Assembly (NCBI RefSeq): GCF_020532665.2
Contig: NZ_JAIWPG020000009.1
Span: 124,001-188,000, forward strand
Direction: 5' to 3'
Length of the DNA: 64,000 bases
Origin: Lelliottia sp. WAP21
Lineage (GTDB): Bacteria; Pseudomonadota; Gammaproteobacteria; Enterobacterales; Enterobacteriaceae
Part shown: positions 57,868 through 64,000 of the stretch, one piece after another
Layout: each line of letters begins with the position of its first letter
Position numbering within the stretch: the stretch's first letter is position 1
Made by a program: the position numbers and the translations under genes
Notes under the pieces: model-generated
The model's database searches: none
Told to the model about the DNA's origin: nothing
Seen by the model: the letters and a program-made list of their open reading frames with translations, nothing else

Positions 57868-58413
57868 ATGATGGAACCATTAATTCCTCATATGCGTAAT
57901 GTGTTTTTATTTGCATTTTTGCTTTGTTTATCAAATTTTACACAGGCATCTGAGCAAACAAGCCCAGAAAGCATCGTGTACAATTTTTATAAGTCATATT
58001 TGAAAGAAGAATCATCGGACAACAGTCGATTTCTCAGCCAATATGTTTCTGATGAATTAATGAAAAGCATTAACGACTCAATGATGTGTAATTATGATTC
58101 TGATGATTCAGTGTCGGCAGAAGAACTCGAAGGAAAATGTTCACAAAAGCGCGAATGCAAGCAGTTTAAAGGGCGTTATATTTGTAACTGGCATGGTGCT
58201 TGGGTTGATACTGATGTTGATTATTTTACCAAATCACAAGATGTTTATCCTTCATGGAAAGCAAGTATAAGTACCTTTGATGTATATCAGAAAGAGAATG
58301 ACTCTTCAGTCAACGTTATTCTAGGAGCAAGTTTCGAGCCTAAAGTTAAATTTAAGGTTGTGCTAGAAAGAATTGATGGGAAGTGGAAAATCACCAGCGT
58401 AACGGAACAATAA
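57868..58413 (+). CDS. Exported DUF3828-like protein, putative immunity (first of two)
   Basis: 181 residues with a signal peptide ('MRNVFLFAFLLCLSNFTQAS'). Domain pattern: 'SPESIVYNFYKSYLKE', 'SQYVSDELMKSIND', 'DYFTKSQDVYPSWKASIS' and 'LERIDGKWKITSV', typical of DUF3828. Two Cys pairs may form disulfides. The start at 57868 has AAGGG nearby; a later Met (MRNV) is possible. It lies between vgrG copy 2 and the second DUF3828 gene, upstream rather than downstream of the effector. Role inferred. Confidence 0.6.
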   Translation: MMEPLIPHMRNVFLFAFLLCLSNFTQASEQTSPESIVYNFYKSYLKEESSDNSRFLSQYVSDELMKSINDSMMCNYDSDDSVSAEELEGKCSQKRECKQFKGRYICNWHGAWVDTDVDYFTKSQDVYPSWKASISTFDVYQKENDSSVNVILGASFEPKVKFKVVLERIDGKWKITSVTEQ

Positions 58414-58486
58414 GAACGTGGTCATTTTCTAAATGTCTCACCTCGACTACTTATACAAATACCAACATATCTACGAAGAGACGTTC

Positions 58487-58957
58487 ATGTTGAAGAAGAT
58501 TATTTTTGCTTGCTGCTTATTCTGCGTGGCCAATGTAGCCTCAGCTTCAGTAAAAGATAGTTCAATGCCTCGGGAAATTGTTGCAAATTTTTATCATGAT
58601 TACCTTGTTGCGTCTGAAATGCCTGATATGGAATCAGCTGATAAACTAACTCAAAAAGCTATTTTTGAATATACAACTGAGCATCTCAGAAGTCTGCGGG
58701 ATAATGATGAATCGGGTGCTGATTATTTTGTCGATGCTCAGGATATTTGTGAAGAATGGAAAGACAGCATTAATGTGGAAACTATTTCAGAGAATGACCA
58801 GGTTGCACAAGTGAAGCTAACATTAGGATATGGTAAGGGCGTATCCCTGTATACCATTAACCTGCTTAAAGAAAAAGGGAACTGGTTAATGGATTCTGTT
58901 AAGCCCATATCTCATAGTAGTATTTATTGCCCTCGACAAGCAGAGGGGGGGGAATAA
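58487..58957 (+). CDS. Exported DUF3828-like protein, putative immunity (second of two)
   Basis: 156 residues with signal peptide 'MLKKIIFACCLFCVANVASA'. Body: 'PREIVANFYHDYLVASEMPD', 'DYFVDAQDICEEWKDSINVE' and 'GNWLMDSVKPISH', paralogous to the preceding gene. ATG at 58487 is chosen (AAGAG 6 bases upstream) over an unsupported Met 54 bases earlier. Its stop is directly followed by the effector ATG. Tandem copies suggest immunity to more than one toxin domain. Confidence 0.6.
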   Translation: MLKKIIFACCLFCVANVASASVKDSSMPREIVANFYHDYLVASEMPDMESADKLTQKAIFEYTTEHLRSLRDNDESGADYFVDAQDICEEWKDSINVETISENDQVAQVKLTLGYGKGVSLYTINLLKEKGNWLMDSVKPISHSSIYCPRQAEGGE

Positions 58958-61735
58958 ATGCTGGACAAGAATGTAGCAGTTAGTGTTTTAAATACTCAAG
59001 CCTTGGCCAGAGCGAAAATTAACGCTGAAAATTTTAAAAATGGCATAGATAAAAAACTTAAATATGGCGAGTCAAAATGTGCCCGCTATGTTAAAAAAGC
59101 ATTAATCGCTGGAGGGGCATCTGCAAAAAACTCAGGAATTGAATCAGCTAAAAATTATAGCCCATGGCTGCTTGAAAATAACTTTAAAGTTGTGGATAAC
59201 GCTACAACAGTGCGTACTGGCGGTGTATTCACAATTTCTGGTCAGCAAATGGGGGATATCGTCGTAATCCAGGCAGCACCACATCATGTGCATGGTCATA
59301 TGGCGATGTTTAATGGTACACACTGGGTATCTGATTTTGTCCAGGAAAGGGGGTTCTATCCTGCCCAGATATATCGTGATCAAAACATACCCTATGCACT
59401 TTATCGTTATGGCGATAATACCACATCAGAGCAGAACGCCACGGCTACCCGAAAAGGAAAAATCAAAATAGTCTGGCCGATCCCCTCTAACAATCGGGGA
59501 AGTGAATTTAGCAATCAGGAAGACATACTCGCCCATTTAGCTGGCGAGTCTTCCGGGCAATATACCATCGGCCGGAGTGGTATGTGGCATGGCGGAATTC
59601 ATATTACACATGCCACAACCCCATGGTGTGCCCTTAGCGGTAAGGCTCCCATTGAGGCAGTTGATTTCCCGGTCGCCTACAAAGGCGAACAGGCTGTTCG
59701 CTGTATGGCTGACGGGGAAGTCGTTGCTTACCGTGTGTGCAAAGATTACCTGACGCTGGGCTGGGAATCCGGCCCGCTGAGTTTTTCAGGCTCATTCGTT
59801 CTGGTGAAACATTATATTCAGCCGGGTGAGAAAGAAACCAGCGGGTTACATTTCTACACCCTGTATATGCACCTGGCCCCATATTCTGCTTACACCGTCA
59901 ATCCGGCAGAAACAAAGTGGACTCTACAGGACTCACTTTCAGCCTACGAACCAGAGTGGGTGATGTCTGCCAGCACAAATAACAAAGATGTCAGCGACAG
60001 CTATTCAAAAGGCACAATGCCGAAAGGTGCAATTGTAGAATGGAATAAGTCTGACGGAAGTCTCCATACCGTCGCGTTCAATAACCGCGAGTACGGCCTG
60101 GTGACCTTTGTCAGTCTGTCAGAAGATGCGGTGAAAAAAGGTAAGAAAACATCCTTTAAGCCCGGTCAGCAATACTGGATTTTGGTTGATAAGAACAATA
60201 TATCTCCGGGTACCAGCGGTGTCTCTCAGCCTTCCTGGTGGCAAAAACTAATGCCACCAGCGAAAGAGGCAATGAAATTCGATGAGGTTGTATGCCCGAC
60301 TCCCTACGCCATTAGCGCCGGTGACCCTGTTGGTCACATGGGGTATTATCAGGCACCAAAAGATGGTGGATATGAAGCACGTTATCAGGTGCATATCGAA
60401 TGCACGAGCATGGATGACAATCTGGAAAAATTCCTGACCAACCCCGAACAGGTGGGGGATAAGAATCCGCTCTGGCTGAAGTACGAACCAGGCCTTGCTC
60501 TGTATAAAAAAGATGTCGCTACCGGAAAATTTACAAAAGATACCAGAGCGACCACCGTGAAAGGGATCCTTCCACTGAGTCAGGTGCAAACTGAAATCGA
60601 TAAGACGTCCAAACAGGAATACTGGCAGCTGCGACCAGAAAACGCTTATGCCCTCAAAGGGCAGGCTGAGCCAGAGCTTTTGTCACAGTATGATCTTGCC
60701 AAACTGGGGTTCAGAACTGAAACCGCAGAGCCCACCAGCTTTGATTATCTGGACGGGAAGAATCAACCTGTTGGATTCTTCCGTAACCTCATCGATTCAC
60801 TCTATCAGGCAGCTACAGCGGATACACGAACCAGTCATGCCCTGGTAAAGCATAATTACCAACGTTTGCTGGATAAAATTGATAGCGTAAGCGACAATTA
60901 TTCGTCAATGGAGTACTGGAGAGCCCTTCATAACCCTGACTATCGTGACGTAATTATGAAAACGATAGTAAAACATCCAAGCGACTGGTATTTCAAAAAA
61001 GGTGATGCCATCTGGCAACCGTTCCTGAATGCGCTGAAAAAAGAGGCACCTGAGTGGAAAAAGTACAGCGAGGATTTTCTCGACAAGATGGCATGGATGC
61101 AGGATGTTACAACTGAGAAACTGGGGCCTTCATTGTGGCATATGCATCCGATTTATTTCTTAAGTTATTTTTTCTCAAAAGCTATAACTATAGAAGAAGC
61201 TAGGGTAAGGGCTTTCATGAGAATGATCAGGGTATGTGAAGGAACTACGGGTGAGCAGGGTTATGAACGATTATTTGGTGGAGAATCATTTATAAAGGAT
61301 TATCATAAAAATTTCGCAACACATCCCCAGATTAAAATTACGAGGACAAATAAGAAGACTGGAAAGGTTTATATATCTTCAGCAGCTGGGGCATATCAAG
61401 TTATGGGATATACTTGGGAAGACCGCTCTACTGCTTTTTGGAGAGAACAATATGGCATTGCCGATTTTAGTCCTGAATCTCAAGATTTACTTTGTGTTGT
61501 AATACTCAAGGAGAAAGTACGAGATAATGCATTAAATATGATTGCTCAAGGTAATATCAAAGAAGCTATTGAGAATAGTTGCAGTTATGAATGGGCAAGT
61601 CTGCCACCCGGTCGACATGGCCAACCAATTAAGTCTTTGAGCGAATGTTTAAGGACTTACGATGACTTCCTCAAAGAAGAATTGGAAGGGAAATCAAACT
61701 TACATATAAAGAATGGGTTTTTAAATGATTTCTAA
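58958..61735 (+). CDS. Putative T6SS effector: CHAP/NlpC-type amidase, M23-like module, GH104 endolysin-like tail
   Basis: 925 residues, no signal peptide. Residues about 35-150 have 'ESKCARYVKKALIAGG' (Cys41) and 'HGHMAMFNGTHWVSDFVQE' (His114), fitting a cysteine peptidoglycan amidase. 'GMWHGGIHITH' (H211, H215) and 'LYMHLAP' (H305) form the M23-like module shared with the first effector. 'SLWHMHPIYFL' is the junction. The tail (about 745-925) follows phage lambda endolysin R: 'RVCEGTTGEQGYERLFGGES' (E761), 'AAGAYQVMGYTW', 'DFSPESQDLL' and 'WASLPPGRHGQ', a lytic transglycosylase. It may cut both peptide and sugar bonds. Follows two candidate immunity genes. Confidence 0.82.
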   Translation: MLDKNVAVSVLNTQALARAKINAENFKNGIDKKLKYGESKCARYVKKALIAGGASAKNSGIESAKNYSPWLLENNFKVVDNATTVRTGGVFTISGQQMGDIVVIQAAPHHVHGHMAMFNGTHWVSDFVQERGFYPAQIYRDQNIPYALYRYGDNTTSEQNATATRKGKIKIVWPIPSNNRGSEFSNQEDILAHLAGESSGQYTIGRSGMWHGGIHITHATTPWCALSGKAPIEAVDFPVAYKGEQAVRCMADGEVVAYRVCKDYLTLGWESGPLSFSGSFVLVKHYIQPGEKETSGLHFYTLYMHLAPYSAYTVNPAETKWTLQDSLSAYEPEWVMSASTNNKDVSDSYSKGTMPKGAIVEWNKSDGSLHTVAFNNREYGLVTFVSLSEDAVKKGKKTSFKPGQQYWILVDKNNISPGTSGVSQPSWWQKLMPPAKEAMKFDEVVCPTPYAISAGDPVGHMGYYQAPKDGGYEARYQVHIECTSMDDNLEKFLTNPEQVGDKNPLWLKYEPGLALYKKDVATGKFTKDTRATTVKGILPLSQVQTEIDKTSKQEYWQLRPENAYALKGQAEPELLSQYDLAKLGFRTETAEPTSFDYLDGKNQPVGFFRNLIDSLYQAATADTRTSHALVKHNYQRLLDKIDSVSDNYSSMEYWRALHNPDYRDVIMKTIVKHPSDWYFKKGDAIWQPFLNALKKEAPEWKKYSEDFLDKMAWMQDVTTEKLGPSLWHMHPIYFLSYFFSKAITIEEARVRAFMRMIRVCEGTTGEQGYERLFGGESFIKDYHKNFATHPQIKITRTNKKTGKVYISSAAGAYQVMGYTWEDRSTAFWREQYGIADFSPESQDLLCVVILKEKVRDNALNMIAQGNIKEAIENSCSYEWASLPPGRHGQPIKSLSECLRTYDDFLKEELEGKSNLHIKNGFLNDF

Positions 61736-62177
61736 AATGCAAAAATTGATTATTTCACTAGTATGCTTATTCCCAGTTTTAGTATTTGCAAATATCGGAG
61801 AGGGAGTTGGTTATTGGGCCGTTAAGTGTGGTGGGTTTGGTGGGTCCGTGGAAATCGAGTCATCAAATGAGGTCAAAATAAATATAAATGATAATAATCT
61901 TTATGTTTCCGGTTTTATACAGAAAGATTACAATGGTCAATTAAAGTTATTTTTTAAGGATGTGATTGAGACAATGAATGAGACAATTGACTGGGCTGTA
62001 ATTTCTCAGAGCAAACCTATTGCTGATGTTACATTCAAAAATGGCACTATGCATATGAAATGGAAAGGTTTCTTTGATACAAAACATAATAATTATATTT
62101 GGAAATCAGAACCGGATTTTGTTGTCGCTTCCGGTGATCGACTTAATGTTGAAATGAATAAGTGTGAGTTTAAATAA
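61725..62177 (+). CDS. Exported protein, likely immunity to the GH104-type effector
   Basis: 150 residues with signal peptide 'LIISLVCLFPVLVFANIGEG'. The rest is beta-rich ('KININDNNLYVSGFIQ', 'TFKNGTMHMKWKGFF') with Cys near each end of the mature part. It overlaps the end of the effector by 11 bases, suggesting coupled translation. A later start at 61737 is possible. No known family. Immunity is inferred from position and export. Confidence 0.62.
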   Translation: MISKMQKLIISLVCLFPVLVFANIGEGVGYWAVKCGGFGGSVEIESSNEVKININDNNLYVSGFIQKDYNGQLKLFFKDVIETMNETIDWAVISQSKPIADVTFKNGTMHMKWKGFFDTKHNNYIWKSEPDFVVASGDRLNVEMNKCEFK

Positions 62178-62239
62178 AACCAAAAAGTTATTATAATATA
62201 TTTGACATGAGGATAGGGTGAATAGCATCTTTTATCACA

Positions 62240-63445
62240 GCCTGATTCGGCAAAGTTGGGTTTCAGAACTGAAACTGCAAAGCCCACCAGCCATGATTAC
62301 CTCGATGGAAAAAACCAGCCCACTGGGTTCTTCCGTAACCTCATCGATTCGCTCTACCAGGCCGCGATAGATGATAAGCGAACCAGTCATGCCCTGGTAA
62401 AGCATAATTACCAACGTTTGCTGGATAAAATTGATAGCGGAAGCGACAATTATTCGCCGATGGAGTACTGGAGAGCCCTTCATAACCCTGACTATCGTGA
62501 CGTCATTATGAAAACGATAGTAAAACATCCCAGCGACTGGTATTTCAAAAAAGGTGATGCCATCTGGCAACCGTTCCTGAATGCGCTGAAAAAAGAGGCA
62601 CCTGAGTGGAAAAAGTACAGCGAGGATTTTCTCGACAAGATGGCATGGATGCAGGATGCCAAACCTCTAAAACTCGGACCTTCTTTATGGCATATGCACC
62701 CAGTCATGTTTCTGGGAATGCTCAGGCGTAGTGGTCGTTTTTCCTATAAATACTCTAATTATGAAATCACTACAGAAGATGCATTAGACATACAGATAAA
62801 GCTCGGCAATAATGGTGGTCCTACGATGCAAAAGGCCGAGGCTTCCCCAAAATTACTAAGGAAGAAGCCCGTCCATATTTTGACCCATTAAATCATATGT
62901 CTGAACCAGATCTATTCCAGTATTTAGATATATCTACTCAAGTAAATGTATCCAATGATCAAATGAGGAAATATTTAACATCTAAAGGGATATTGTCAGG
63001 GCATGAGGAAGCATTTATTAATGCAGCAGAGTCATATGGTGTAAATGCAATTTATCTTGCTGTACATGCCTCCCTTGAAACAGGTAATGGGACCAGCCCT
63101 CTAGGGACCGGTATTATTGTTGATGGTGTAAAAGTATATAATATGTATGGAATTGGTGCCTTAGATGGTAGAGCTGTTGAAACTGGCTCTAAAATGGCAA
63201 AACGAATGGGTTGGACATCTCCAGAAAAAGCCATAGATGGTGGCGCAAAATGGATTGCAAACCATTATATTAAGGCTAAGCAAAACACTCTTTATAAAAT
63301 GAGATGGAATCCTGAAAAACCAGGTACGCATCAATATGCTACCGCTGCAAATTGGGCGCTTGCTCAAACAAAATCATTGAAAAGAGAATGTGATTTATTT
63401 CCTGATGTTACACTACCACTAGATATTCCAGTTTATAAAAAGTGA
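62240..63445 (+). pseudogene. Truncated third effector cassette: shared linker, frameshift, GH73-like tail
   Basis: The first part (62240-62800) is almost the same sequence as codons about 585-735 of the second effector ('GFRTETAKPTSHDYLDGKNQ', 'MAWMQDAKPLKLGPSLWHMH'). It lacks the amidase and M23 parts. After the WHxHP motif, 'ITTEDALDIQIKLGNNGG' shifts frame near 62816 and continues 'ARPYFDPLNHMSEPDLFQYL' and 'AESYGVNAIYLAVHASLETG', the glucosaminidase (GH73/LytG) fold, ending 63445. A separate frame 62897-63445 could make only the lytic domain. Probably an unused toxin tail kept as raw material. Confidence 0.72.
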
Positions 63446-63452
63446 GAGTAAG

Positions 63453-64000
63453 ATGAAGTTTAGATCATTAAAAGCAATAGTACTTATAAGTCTTTTTTCA
63501 CCATTTATCTCAGCAGCAGGTGCTCCCTCTTGCGATCAGCTTCAAAATATTGCCAAAGAAGAGACAATAAATGGACAGAGCAAAATCCCGACCAGTCCAT
63601 TTGTAGTCGCTGCTAAAAACAGAGTATATTTCCATACAGCTCCAGATTCATCTTGCAAACAACTAGATAAATTTGTAATAGCTGGCGATTATCTTTACGC
63701 ATATAAAATTCATGAAGGCTTTACCTATGTGAATTATTTCACAGCAAAAGGCAATGAAGTGAAGGGTTGGGTAAATAGCTCTGAGCTGAAAAACTTTAAT
63801 CCTGCAACCACAACGTCGTTAAAAAACAACCTTAATATCTCAGATTTTATTGTTATGAGCAATAATGATTGGTTTGGCTTAGGTGATTCATTCTCCAACT
63901 CCCCATCATTATCTAAAAACCATGAGTTATCATCAGAATTTATCGGCGATTTCCCAAACGACATTGGTGGGCTAGATAAATTTTATTCACACACATACAA
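63453..64000 (+). CDS. Exported SH3-like protein, likely immunity to the GH73 tail (3' end outside window)
   Basis: At least 182 residues, open at the window end. Signal peptide 'AIVLISLFSPFISAAG'. 'VYFHTAPDSSCKQLDKFVI' and 'YVNYFTAKGNEVKGWVNSSE' have the look of a bacterial SH3 fold. AGAGTAAG lies before the ATG. It follows the GH73 remnant by 7 bases, so it may protect against that tail even though the cassette is broken. Family not confirmed. Confidence 0.55.
   Translation, partial: MKFRSLKAIVLISLFSPFISAAGAPSCDQLQNIAKEETINGQSKIPTSPFVVAAKNRVYFHTAPDSSCKQLDKFVIAGDYLYAYKIHEGFTYVNYFTAKGNEVKGWVNSSELKNFNPATTTSLKNNLNISDFIVMSNNDWFGLGDSFSNSPSLSKNHELSSEFIGDFPNDIGGLDKFYSHTY

Overview
The window looks like part of a large F-like plasmid of an enterobacterium (Klebsiella/Raoultella/Enterobacter/Kluyvera type). 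Three blocks support this. The first is an IncF conjugation leading region (psiA, psiB, ParB-like gene, DUF905 gene, ssb, ardA, DUF1380 gene, plasmid DNA methylase). The second is a complete F-type partition locus (sopA, sopB and a sopC centromere). The third is a RepFIB/P1-type repA with iterons, GATC sites and a DnaA box. No rRNA, tRNA, tra genes or oriT were recognised. The species is an inference.

Layout. 1-1.6 kb: 3' end of a Tn3-family transposase whose inverted repeat abuts the start codon of a relE gene carrying an internal stop. 1.9-11.9 kb: leading region, almost all on the minus strand, with two structured intergenic elements that resemble single-stranded-DNA promoters. 12-24.2 kb: accessory region with low-GC spacers: a VOC protein, an MBL-fold hydrolase, an ibrA/ibrB pair, a frameshifted acetyltransferase, a P-loop kinase, a class A beta-lactamase, an amino-acid racemase, and a yjhX-methyltransferase-yjhP-zinc ribbon group. 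24.3-29.2 kb: sopC, sopB, sopA, iterons, repA and origin. 29.2-32.7 kb: debris of transposases, an Rpn-type gene and vapC, plus a second origin-like patch in inverted orientation. 32.9-39.0 kb: a 2,026-residue autotransporter, followed six bases later by a degenerate 1.22-kb IS3-family element. 40.9-64.0 kb: the front part of a type VI secretion system (tssB, tssC, tssK, tssL, an OmpA-type tagL, hcp, tssH, vgrG), then effector and immunity cassettes running off the window. tssM, tssF, tssG, tssE, tssA and tssJ are not in view.

How it fits together. Minus-strand leading genes would protect and help establish the incoming plasmid: SSB coats DNA, PsiB blunts SOS, ArdA and the methylase counter restriction. 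RepA and SopABC then replicate and partition it. The autotransporter and T6SS are contact-dependent functions aimed at other cells. The most interesting region is 52-64 kb. Three effector genes share an N-terminal M23-like module and a linker ending in a WHxHP motif, and then switch to unrelated, AT-rich peptidoglycan-hydrolase tails (GH19-like, GH104-like, GH73-like), next to small exported proteins that look like immunity proteins. The third effector is a truncated, frameshifted remnant. This looks like a modular effector-swapping locus carried by a plasmid.
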